Source: Lineus longissimus
Lineage: Eukaryota > Nemertea > Pilidiophora > Heteronemertea > Lineidae
Reading direction: 5' to 3'
Assembly: GCF_910592395.1 (NCBI RefSeq)
Contig: NC_088317.1
Coordinates: forward strand, 124,001 to 188,000
DNA: 64,000 nucleotides
Below, piece by piece: positions 38,821 to 48,745 of the stretch. How positions within the stretch are numbered: position 1 is the first letter of the stretch; every line of letters begins with the position of its first letter. The notes beneath the pieces were generated by a model. It saw nothing but the letters and a program-made list of their open reading frames with translations, did not search any database and had not been told where the DNA came from. The position numbers and the translations under genes are program-made.

Positions 38821-38990
38821 GTCGGGCCAATATCGGCCCAATGTTGGCCACGACATCGGCCCGATGCTGGCAGCCGATATCGGGCCGATGCTGGCAGCCG
38901 ATATCGGCCGATGCTAGCAGCCGACATCGGGCCGATGCTGGCAGCCGATATCGGCCCAATGTCGTTTTCATCATCGGTGTGATATCGGCC
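38821..38990. repeat. GC-rich palindromic tandem repeat, 23-24-bp units
   Basis: Four units (38861-38884, 38885-38907, 38908-38931, 38932-38955) of CCGATGCTGGCAGCCGATAT plus CGGG, flanked by decayed ones containing ATCGGCCCAATGTTGGCC. Each unit contains the perfect palindrome CCGATATCGG, and neighbours form ATCGGCCGAT. GC content contrasts sharply with the surroundings and CpG is frequent. Confidence 0.85.
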
Positions 38991-41430
38991 AAGTAGAGCC
39001 AAGAATAGGATGGGCCTGGAGACTACAGGGCCGCTCTGGAATTTGAACTAACATTATTTCATTTAGATGATCCGATTAGGTTACCCTTTCTTTCTTCTCC
39101 GCAAGTCTCTCAGTGAGACCCTGGGAGATGGTGGGAATTGACGACGGGGCGCTCCCGGGTAGTAAAAAAGCCGTCTACACTGCCTTTGTAAAGTGGCTAG
39201 TAGTCTTCAAAAATGAAACTTTAAAAAGAATTACACTCTCCCATATGATTACAGGATCATGAGTCTTCCTCGCCTACATCATTGATGAAGAACCCATTGG
39301 CATGCAGTCACGTTATGTACTATTCACAACACAAACATAGAGAGGCTGACAGGCTGGTTAGGTTTCGAGTGACGATTCCTGTTTCCTCAGTCAGCATGTT
39401 TACCTGGGGACATGTCACAGGCCCCTTTTTTATAATCGATAATGGTGACATGATGATATACACGATGATGTGCGTGCGTTATACTCGTCTGTTTGTTTGC
39501 GTAAAGACCTTTGGTTAGGGGGCTCTAATTGTGATGTCCAGATGACTTATAAGAACAGTATGGGACAAAAGCGATGTACTCTGAGCTAGGGGAGACATAA
39601 TATTGGACATTGTTTACCTTACTCTGGCTAACCTGGCCCCTGGCTATATATCTCCCTTTATACAACTGTATCTTATGTTGGTTTTTCATTGCATATTAAC
39701 AAGCAATGCCATAATGACAGAGTACGACAGCATGGTGAAAATGATTTTATTTTGACTAATGGCATATGGGATCGATTAAGATTGCAATAAAAAGTGACAG
39801 AAACGCTATAAGTGGAATCAACCTGCATTACGTTGATAAAAGACACCCATTAAATGCCAACAATTTGTTAACATTGCCATTAATAACATTCTATTTAAAT
39901 TCATGAGGACAGATTTCGATTTATATCTCAAATGAACAGCACTTCGAAATCAATTACAGTTTAAATAAACATAACTTCTGGTTAAGTGCTAATAAAAGCT
40001 TAAAACTAAAGCTAAACTGGCTTGATCACTTGATGGATATACAACCTTCACAGCTTATAAGCTCACTACGTAAATGAAAGCAAATACAGCTTGTTGTAGT
40101 TAGAGTTTTCTATGTTAAGTTTGCAAGTTTTTTCAGATGATCAATCAAATTGTTTTTGAATGTTATCCGATAAAGCTATATTTAAATCTTTCCCAGACAA
40201 ACTTAGAAGAAAACTGCCTGGTCTTTTTGAGTTAGTGCGTGTGGCTATATTTGAAAACCACTTAGTATGCACCAATATATCTGCTATATAAAGTAACTAC
40301 ATGATACATCTAAAGGTTTATTGGAAAATTATTACTTTATGTGAGCAGAGACTGTTGCTGTCAGCGTGAGGACAAAACATGAATGTTTTAAATAGACATT
40401 AGGGAGCAGGAGCCTCTTAATACACCTTCCTTTTCGCGATCAAAATAAAGGGCACAGAAAGTCCCAAGTTTCGGCTGCCAAACGCCCACATAGGCGTCAA
40501 GCAATCAAGAGTTACATATCAAGAAGAAATATCAGCAAATATGCCTCAGCATGCAGTATGAAACAGAAAATAACCAAGCTCTCTAAATCTGAAATAGTTT
40601 AGTGCAAATCTCTTAAAGAACATTGAGCCATTAACATATCATTGGATTTATGGATATTCATCAAGAAGTTGGTGTGCCATGAAATAGATTCTTGCTTAAT
40701 TACCTAAGAATGGTTTATAATGGTACTTAGACAAGGGTTCAGTGATTTGGTGCTGTGCAGAAGAAGAGATAATTAAGGAGGGTCGTTGGAATGCTGATCA
40801 AAGGGTAATGAGATGGATTGCTAGCTTTGAAATAGGGGCTATGAGCTGTGAAATGAGTATGTGTTATTTTGTATGCTTGACCCACGGTTATTCCACTTGT
40901 AAGTTGTGTCGTCTTCAAATCATCACCCAAATACTTGATATGATACTTTATTCAATGAAGCTTTTTTTCACTGGTGCCCCTACCACAAACAATGCTCTAA
41001 AAGAACTAGACCAGCAGATCATCATAAGACAGGACATCATTGTCCCCCTAATTAGTGCCATGCAGGTACCCTTTTGTTCCTCCCCCACTCCGGAGGGAGA
41101 TGAAGACTAAATAAAGATGCATGTACCGGAAGCATGGGTTGATTATAACGCCACAAACAGCTTTGTGGTATATCCTTGAAATAAGCCAATTAAAGTCCCT
41201 GTCACACTAGTATATGTCGAGCCATCCCTTCTTTGATCTTTATTTATAGAAAAGATAAGGTGTATCATCATACAGATACAGATTATATGCACTCAAAATA
41301 TCGAGTGTTGGATATTCAAGGCATATTGTTTGAACCGACAGATGAAACAAATAAAAAAATGAACGACAAAAAAGCTTGCTCATGGATGATATATGATTAG
41401 TAGTCAACAACTCCTTCATCACCCAAAGAG
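38991..41430. other. Intron segment without recognisable genes
   Basis: Open frames up to 122 codons (40742-41110, plus) with no recognisable domain; 39.7-40.7 kb is notably AT-rich. No repeats identified. Confidence 0.4.
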
Positions 41431-41431
41431 T

Positions 41432-41487
41432 TATTCAGCTTAGAAAGGGAAACAATGCTTCTTCAAAATGCTGAAAAGGAGGATACC
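41432..41487 (+). repeat. 56-bp dispersed block, copy 1
   Basis: Matches 46088-46143 at 54 of 56 positions (TATTCAGCTTAGAAAGGGAA... ending AAGGAGGATACC). Sequence on either side does not match between the two sites. Confidence 0.85.
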
Positions 41488-42524
41488 TGGCAACAGTATC
41501 AGTGAGTCCTCAAATCAGCAATTACTGTATTGCGACATGAAACAAGCAGGTTTTATCAGGATATTGCAGCTGGCCATGTAATCCTTTTTCAATAGCCTTT
41601 GTGCACTTTTCTCCAATAAGACACCAGGTTTTACCTTCATCCTACCCACCAGTATTGGTTCGGTTTATTTCACCGTTTCATGAAAAAGGACCAAGGCGCC
41701 ATGGGCGGTGGCACAAAGAGATGATTCTGAAATCCTATCTCTGTTTGAATGAACATGACGGGTATACAGCCATGATTAAATGAGCGGCGATGAACAAACA
41801 CCATGTACTCTACTATACTTAAAGTGAAGATGAATTTCAGTAATTAGAGTTCTTTTCTTGAATATTCTGATGAAGTTCTAACTCGTCCAACAGCACTCTT
41901 TTCAAGAGTTAATGTAAAAAGTGACGCTTGAAAGTTTTATGAGGAAAGCCAGCATTAGCTGCATAATAAGATAATGCTTTCGACCGTAACGCACATGCAC
42001 CAATTTCCTTCTTGTTCCTGCTCGGAGACGTTCTACAGGACTATTTAATTAACACTGTTTTCTACCAAGGTTCCCAGGAGCTTCCCTGCGACGCGTTGTG
42101 CATCTTTCAAAAAACTGGATAATGGTTTTATGGAGTTCATTACCACAAGGGGCCACATCATAATATGGTAGTCTAATCCTTTTTCGCTGCAGTGAGCTGT
42201 GTTCTGGGCTTCACATTTTTACGACTGTATGCTGAATCTTAGACAAACTTTTGGAAGAAACAGAGTGTCCTCACAGTGTAGTTATTATAAATCAGGTTCA
42301 AAAATATTGTAGACCAGGCGTTTCCGTGATTTTCTTTGTCCCTCTCATAGGACTCCACGGCTCTGGGGCAACAGAGGCACCTGCTATTTCCGCGCCCACA
42401 TAAGCTTGGAGTTAACAGATGAAAAAAAGTCTGAGCACAAAACAGCGTCACTACGTTTTGAAGGTGCCCAAGGGCAACTAGAAACCTAACATATTTTTTA
42501 GCACAAATATATACAGACATTAAT
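41488..42524. other. Intron segment without recognisable genes
   Basis: Short open frames only (60 and 101 codons). No repeats seen. Confidence 0.4.
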
Positions 42525-42538
42525 GGGGGGGGGGGGGG
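42525..42538 (+). repeat. Poly-G tract, 14 bp
   Basis: An uninterrupted G14 run in AT-rich surroundings. Confidence 0.9.
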
Positions 42539-42725
42539 AATCATAATCGGAAAGTTACGACAGGCAAAGGAAGGAAGTTATTTTTGACAAATGCAGTTAT
42601 TGAAATTTTCGAAACTGGAAAAAGAAAACAACTCTACCATATTGAAAAAGGTAATGAGTTGGCATTGGATTCCAATATTCTACATGTGTTTTGGCAAACT
42701 CCGTGATGAACTTGATTAGGGCATA

Positions 42726-42926
42726 ATGAAAATAGCTTTTGAACAGTCTCATTTCTTTTCTAAGGACGAACATTTAATAATCATAAAGGCTGAGTTTATG
42801 AACGACTTGAATTTAGAACGTGAGATAAAATTCATCAAAGAAGATGTCACGAAATGGCTGAAACTGTTTTGTGCATTTTTCAAAGATATGTTTCATTTCG
42901 CTGAATCTAAAGGACAGAAACCTTAA
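42726..42926 (+). CDS. Possible orphan small ORF (66 codons), probably not a gene
   Basis: A closed frame with an in-frame stop just upstream (42717-42719). It encodes a charged, helix-friendly peptide rich in Lys, Glu and Phe (E-R-E-I-K-F-I-K-E-D-V-T-K-W near residues 30-45). Its composition looks more protein-like than neighbouring chance frames, but I recognise no family. It lies about 100 bp from a pogo-type transposon end, so an element-derived remnant is possible. No splice sites or poly(A) signal support expression. Confidence 0.12.
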   Translation: MKIAFEQSHFFSKDEHLIIIKAEFMNDLNLEREIKFIKEDVTKWLKLFCAFFKDMFHFAESKGQKP

Positions 42927-43029
42927 TCACCCTACCCCTAGCCGCCCCTACAGTATACTTAGGTCAAACTTTTCAAACTTTTGAACTGATGAATAAGTTT
43001 TGCGGGAATACCTAATCAAGCATTTTTTT

Positions 43030-43122
43030 CCCCGGATTTTCAACTTCACTAACGCGACCACCCCGGTTACGCGACCATTCAACCTCGGTCCCATGAGTGG
43101 TCGTGTTACTGGGGTTCCACTG
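43030..43122 (-). mobile_element. Terminal fragment of a pogo/Tigger-like DNA transposon
   Basis: Read from 43122 on the minus strand, the fragment starts CAGTGGAACCCCAGTAACAC and continues with GACCACTC, GGGACCGAGGTTGAATGG and TCGCGTAACCGGGG. A CAG start with AACC(C/T)C-GTAA is typical of pogo-superfamily terminal inverted repeats, and the end abuts TA (43123-43124), the expected target. The opposite end and a transposase were not found, so this is a solo or truncated end. Confidence 0.5.
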
Positions 43123-43124
43123 TA

Positions 43125-45665
43125 TATAGTAATACAGACTCCAAAGTTCCTTTCCCTTTCAGTCGTACATTCATCATGACAACACTGCATATCAACTGAG
43201 CTAAAGAGATGGCTCAATTGAGACAACATTTCAATTTCCATAGTGAAAAGGTTAATCCTTTCCATGTCTGATCGTACTTTACATCTCGGCTTAGCTTAAG
43301 AACATCCTCATGGTAAGCTTCAAATCTTTATGAAAAAGAATTAAATGGAATCTTAATGCAGTCGCAGACTGTCAATCCCCTTGTCAACACATTTCAAATG
43401 TGAATGCGGGGCACTCAGCTCTAATAGTAGGACTGTGTTGTGAAGGCATCAGTCGTTCGTCACTAATGTTATAGCTAAAAGCTTGAAAGTGAATAAGAGA
43501 CACTATTATAATGTTTAACTCATTCAGGGACTACGCTTTTGAAACACAAGCGCTTGGGCTTTTAACGATTTTTCGGACAACAAAGGTAAGCTAACCAAAG
43601 AGGTTTTCAGCGAAACGACAAATCACCAACTCATGAACACGTGTGAAAAGGTCATCAACTAGTTTTTCATTCAGACTGGCATCAACATCTTTATTGACCA
43701 CTCGAAATGCCAACATGACTATTGATCAATACCTTTGTTATTGAAGTTATTTTTCTTTCAAATTTAGATTTTGCCTTGAGGTAATATTGTTTTCACTTTA
43801 AATGGTAATCGCCAAGGATGATTGAAATTCTAACAGCCATATGAACCACTTAAGTTATGTTAGAAATATAGTCTTGGAGCCCACTGGCTGGATGAGTAAA
43901 TCAAGGTACTGATATTAGCTCGCTATCGATCTATAACAGAGAGTAGCCTTTGTTTTTCAGAGATACAACCCCTCGGGCTGATGTCTTCCAAGTAATCAAT
44001 CGACAATCACCTTTTCAAGACACAAGGGTGCACTCTTAATGATGACATTTTGTTTTCAATGTCGACTAACTATCGATCCATATTGAAAGTATAAATGGGA
44101 GGAAGATATCAACTTTGAATCACTCTTCTATATAGTGTGTATTGGTACCGTCAGTGTTTTTCCAATATTGTCGTCGGGATAACTTGCAGCCAGAAGCCGA
44201 AAATACTGGTCTCTAAACATTGTGCCATTAAGATCTGAGATATTCACAATCAAACAGCCAACTAGCAAATAGATACGATGCCATGTTCGACCTAGACTCA
44301 TCCCAGCCAGTTTCACCAACTGCTTAACCATATCCGTTCATTCTCAGTTGTTAATAGTTTCGACGAGTCTTCCCTGAACATTCAATGTGATCGAAAAGTA
44401 ATATCAGCCAAGATTACAAGGCTGTGACATCCATTTGATTTCATTCAAGATGTGCCTGGTCATTTACATATAGGGTAAGATCCTTTATGTGGCAGACAAT
44501 TCTATCTTAAACTTAGACGATCGAATGAGTTACCCATTATCTTTGGAGCGCACTGGAGGAGCCTGCAGAGAATTTCAAATATTTCCTTAAGTGTCCGTCC
44601 GCAGAAGACCAGTCTGTAAAAAGTGATAAGGTGAGAGGGCCAGTGGGTGTGACTGAAACTTTAACCATATGTTGGTCTTAGCACAGGATTATTACTGGTG
44701 GAGTATTTTTCAGAAAAAATAATTGGGACAGGAATGGGACGCAAAATACGTTTTTCATGGTTTTTCAGGAAAAAGGGGTTCTGTTTCCCTGACAAAAAAC
44801 GCCGATAAAGGTAATGGCCCGGCTTGAATTTTACAACTGCCGTATTTATCAACAATAACTGGGATTTTAGAACTGTTAATTCAAACCTGAAATGAAAGTC
44901 TCATCTAATTGTGTTTAATAGGATTGTCATCGGAACTGATTGAGTCTAATTAAATAGACATCATTGAATTAAAATATCGGTTGCTGGATATGCCTCGGGG
45001 TAATGTTTGTAAGAGGGGGGATCCTACTACAAGTATCATCATCATAAGTATCACATCATAAAGCTAGGTTCAATTGAACATATTAATAGATAGGTACATG
45101 TGTAGTCTTAACTTCAAGTTGATTATGAGAGGTCCCACACACACAGAGTCAATGCAGCCGTGAATTTTTCAACTGGTATCAAAATTGACTTTTAATACAA
45201 AACTGGTAAAGGAATCAAATGTGGGTGTGGCTCCTATCTTACTCGTGCCGTTTAATTGATACCGTACAAGACCAGCTTCTCGCCACACACCGCCTCACAG
45301 TCCAAAGACAGATCCTTGTTTTAAAACTGCAATGATTCGAACGACTTGTGTATTGGTTGAGCTGCTACATTCTCTCCTCTTCCCTATAAATGAGGTAAAC
45401 TATCAAATGATATCTAACATGATTCGTATCTGTAATCAGGAAAGAGACCCTAGTTGTTATATTCCGGGGATTTATACCGGCAAGAATGCTCTTGTCGACG
45501 ATTACTATCGGGATTGATATTACTGGTTGTGATTGGTGATTTGTATGGTCTCGTAGACCCCCAGCGGCGGTAGCTGGAATAGACAGGGGAAGTCGATATC
45601 GGTCGAGAATTGCCTTATTGCGTTCTCGTGTATACACAACCAATGTGTGCTTGTTCTATGTTCAC
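43125..45665. other. Intron segment without recognisable genes
   Basis: Short open frames only (up to 92 codons at 45365-45643, minus). No repeats identified. Confidence 0.4.
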
Positions 45666-45668
45666 AAA

Positions 45669-46087
45669 TGTTCACAAATTCACCAAATTTTTTTTCACTG
45701 GGTTTTTTTTCTGCTCAAAATGAACCAACATCATCAGTCCCAAAACTTTTTTGACTTTGAAAATTTTTCAAAATTTTGACTTTTTCTGCTAACCCTTACC
45801 CTAACCCTGAAAAAATTCTAAGTCCAAAAAAAATTGTTACTGGTTTTTTTGTTTTCTGCTCAAAATGAACCAACATCATCAGTCCCAAAACTTTTTTGAT
45901 TTAGAAAATTTTGATTTTTCTGCTAACCTTACCCTAACACTGAAAAAATTTCTAAGTCCAAAAATTTTTTTCACTGTTTTTTTTTTCTGCTCAAAATCAA
46001 CCAAAATCATCAGTCCCGAAACTTTTTTGACTTTGAAAATTTTTCAAAATCTTGACTTTTTTCTGATAACCCTTACCCTAACCCTTC
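45669..46087 (-). repeat. AT-rich dispersed tandem repeat, minus-oriented, three units, telomere-like motif
   Basis: Three units at 145- and 131-bp spacing, each reading TTTTCTGCTCAAAAT-AACC, CATCATCAGTCCC, AAACTTTTTTGA, an AT-rich middle, then AACCCTTACCCTAACCCTGA and an A-run. This is subtype A, with an imperfect (CCCTAA) block in each unit. It ends exactly where the 56-bp dispersed block begins at 46088. Confidence 0.85.
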
Positions 46088-46143
46088 TATTCGGCTAAGA
46101 AAGGGAAACAATGCTTCTTCAAAATGCTGAAAAGGAGGATACC
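46088..46143 (+). repeat. 56-bp dispersed block, copy 2
   Basis: 54/56 identity to 41432-41487. Here it directly follows the AT-rich array. Immediately after it, 46155-46190 holds two overlapping hairpins: CATGGTTT/AAACCATG and TGTTCAT/ATGAACA. Confidence 0.85.
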
Positions 46144-46190
46144 CTATCACCTCCCATGGTTTCAAAAAACCATGTTCATATTCATGAACA

Positions 46191-47430
46191 TTACAGGGGA
46201 GTACATCATCAGGATCTACGGAGTACAATACTGTGGACACTATTAGTCAATCTTCAGAATGTTTCCTTCTCACCTAACACCGGCATCGTTCCATTATTAT
46301 CAGCCAGCACATCAAAGTCATTCCAAATCAAATAAGTCTGTCACAACTATCCTCACACGAGGTTTCGACAAGCCACCACATCACAAGTCCTCACAAATCA
46401 ATGAAATCTTTCAAAACCAAATCACCTAAAGTATCACTGCAGTATTAATCTCATTGTCGATAAGTAGATCAGTGGTTTTCGTCACCAGCAATTTTTATAA
46501 CAGTTTTCTCATTGCGGTGTTTCTGGTTTCTATCGGCGCTGGTGCTAATTGTATTTGGCGCCATCACGACTTTGTCAATTATCGGATTGCGGTTATCATC
46601 AAGTCAGAATTCTGCCAGATTTTTCTTAAATCTGAGATAATGTTTTTAGCTATACCATTAGATAACGATTGTTATTGACTCGAGTTGTTTCTGCGGAGAT
46701 TCGCTGTTTTTGTGACCGAAACGCAACAGTCTAAGTATACCAAGCTCAAGTTTTAAAAGAAAGCAAATATGTTGTCCTAATGTTTTCAAGCCTAGTCGTA
46801 ATTAGTTCATTAGGCTCAAGCATTCCTGGAAAAGTCTCTGATTTTTACCCACCTGTGTAGGGAAATACGTCGGCACCGATATCAATTTGCTGAGATTAGG
46901 AAATAGTGTTTGTCTTGATGGAATGATGCCAGCCATTTACCCGATCAAAACATGACAGTCTCAAAGTCCATGGAGACAGCGCAAGGTAGAACACCAACCA
47001 CAAAATGTCCATTGGTTATTCAAGTAGAAAATGGCATGATTGTTCTCGGTATCTGCTGCCTGTCAAAGAGGCACAGATGAATCCAGGCAGATTGAAAATA
47101 TCACCCGACCGTGGAATGGTGTTTATTAGCAGTGGGACTATGGAGCTGCCATCAAGCATCATGACATGAGAGTGCAGCTGTTTTAGGGGGACGCGCAAAC
47201 AAAAGCCATAAGGGTACTGAGTACCGTGTTAGGCTTTCCTGAATCACTTCAGTAAAAACGTTTTGGGACCGCACTCTGGCACACTCTTTTCTGGTACCCA
47301 CTCCCAAGAAAGACTCATATGGCTGAATATCTCTTGAAAGTGATTCCGTGACACAGAGTCATCATATTCATATTATATGGCATGCATTTTGTCTCGCGAC
47401 TCTGTTAGCAAGAGTGTATAGATAATAGAG
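46191..47430. other. Intron segment without recognisable genes
   Basis: Short open frames only; nothing recognised. Confidence 0.4.
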
Positions 47431-48160
47431 TCAAGGATGTCCATATTGGTCAGTGATGCGAAAAATTGTGGCCATAAAAGCTGCCATTGAGCTAGTGAGC
47501 GAGGACCAGCGAATACTTGACAAGACTGGCATGGTCCTACTATATTACAGTCACTAATATTTTCTTGTTTCCTGGATACATGTATTTGGCAGATCTTGAG
47601 CCTGTGAAGAGAAACAAGAGTGACATGACCAACTGGTCTATGGGCAAATATAGAAGTTTGGTGGAATACTGTTACGCTTTCTTTCTATTCAATCTCTTTT
47701 TGGCTTTCCAAGTCAGATTTCGGAGAGATTGAAAAGTCGAGGCAGTTTTTGTTAGTTCCACCTCATTTTTCCTTTTGAGACAACCTCCCCCGTCTGCAAA
47801 AAACACCATAGCATGATCACGCCTTATCCTTCCCTTGTCCACAAGCCATGTCCAGACTTGCCTAACAACGTACCGAGATAATTGAATCAACGATGGACAT
47901 TTGGTCAATGATGTGTAAAATGGTGTCCACACTATCTGGGTTATGTAGGCTGTCCTCGGGAGCAGACATTAGTCAGGGCCAACCATGTGCGCAATGAGTT
48001 GGCTGGAAACACTCCATCCATTTTGTTCTAATCAAAAGTAGTTGGCTGTGTGGGAGGGGACAGCAGTAGAGAATAAGGGAAAATAATTGATGACAATGGA
48101 AAAGCAATGTTAACGACGTCAGCAATGTGTGAAATTGTCTCCTGATATTCGCTTTTTTAC
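47431..48160. repeat. Decayed long-period repeat near the intron end
   Basis: GATAATAGAGTCAAGGATG, TGGTCAGTGATGCG and AAAATTGTGGCC (47434-47475) recur as GATAATTGAATCAACGATG, TGGTCAATGATGTG and AAAATGGTGTCC (47875-47930), with a shorter echo (CAGCAATGTGTGAAATTGTC) at about 48120. Low similarity; no frame preserved. Confidence 0.35.
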
Positions 48161-48471
48161 TAACGAGTGTAAGGGGTGGACAAGATCAATCTGTCTGGAC
48201 ATACTTAACCAGGCCACAATGCGTGAGAGACTGCTAACAACCTCACGAACTAGATGGAGAAAAACATATCGAATGTTTTTTGTGCCTGATTTCTTAAGGA
48301 CCCTGTCATGTCTGTTCTCAACCTATTAGGTAATAAGCGTCAAATTGCTGGTGAATACTTTATAACCGGTATTTCACAGCCCATCTACTAAAGGCAGTAG
48401 AGCCACCTGCTCAACGCCACTCCAACTAGAAATCCAACAAGAATACGAATGGGATTTGTCATTTTGGACAG

Positions 48472-48745
48472 GTGATGATGACAGCGGCATACTGGCAGCC
48501 TGGAGAGCTGCATATTGGCAGCTCAGAACGTTTTCGTTTTCTTCTTTGCAGGTTAAGGTGTTACTGGCTGCCCGGGATCCTGAGGAGTCATACATGGCCA
48601 CTGGGTGATCTGCCCGACGTATTCTTCCAGCCTGGTTTTATGGATTTATTTGAGATTGCAGCTACTATGACATCTGGTACCACTGTTGTAATTGTTTATT
48701 TATTTACTTGCTCTGACTTTTTTTTCTCCATTTTTGTCTTTGCAG
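48472..48745 (+). other. Open frame running into receptor exon 2; probably intronic
   Basis: The exon-2 frame stays open for 91 codons upstream of the acceptor, beginning with three Met codons. The last 20 residues are hydrophobic simply because a polypyrimidine tract encodes Phe, Leu and Ser. A variant transcript starting here would encode TM3-TM7 only. The stretch also carries three echoes of TACTGGC-GCC-GG (about 48490, 48562, 48748). Considered non-coding. Confidence 0.4.
48541..48551 (+). promoter_or_regulatory. Decoy 3' splice site near the true acceptor
   Basis: A pyrimidine-rich run ending in TTTGCAG|GTTA lies 194 nt upstream of the true acceptor TTTGCAG|GTTAC (AG at 48744-48745). 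The core C-T-T-T-G-C-A-G-G-T-T-A is shared by both. If used, the junction would read Gly followed directly by TAA (48554-48556), ending the protein after TM2. Seen in sequence; whether it is ever used is unknown. Confidence 0.45.

Larger units (their letters stand above)
26455..48745 (+). other. Intron of the 5-HT2-type receptor gene (22,291 bp, phase 1)
   Basis: The donor is G|GTAAGT at 26455 and the acceptor is a T-rich tract followed by TGCAG|G ending at 48745. Both fit the eukaryotic consensus and the junction falls within a Gly codon in ECL1. No coding exon appears to be missing, because TM2 and TM3 sit at normal family spacing after splicing. I found no gene nested in the intron. It holds the repeats listed separately: degenerate repeats at 26.7-27.2 kb, AT-rich repeats at 30.6, 33.6 and 45.7 kb, a 60-69-bp cluster at 37.1 kb, GC-rich palindromic repeats at 38.8 kb, a pogo-type end at 43.1 kb and a duplicated 56-bp block. 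An intron at this ECL1 position is, from memory, also present in vertebrate HTR2 genes, which would make it ancestral; this needs alignment. Confidence 0.85.

Noticed and set aside
45780-46085. True telomeric repeats or a chromosome end
   Set aside because: Only one short imperfect CCCTAA block occurs per 131-145-bp unit, in the middle of an intron.
48640-48745. Hydrophobic segment just before TM3 in the open exon-2 frame, as if an extra transmembrane helix
   Set aside because: It is produced by the polypyrimidine tract of the splice acceptor. Family alignment requires TM2 from exon 1 instead.
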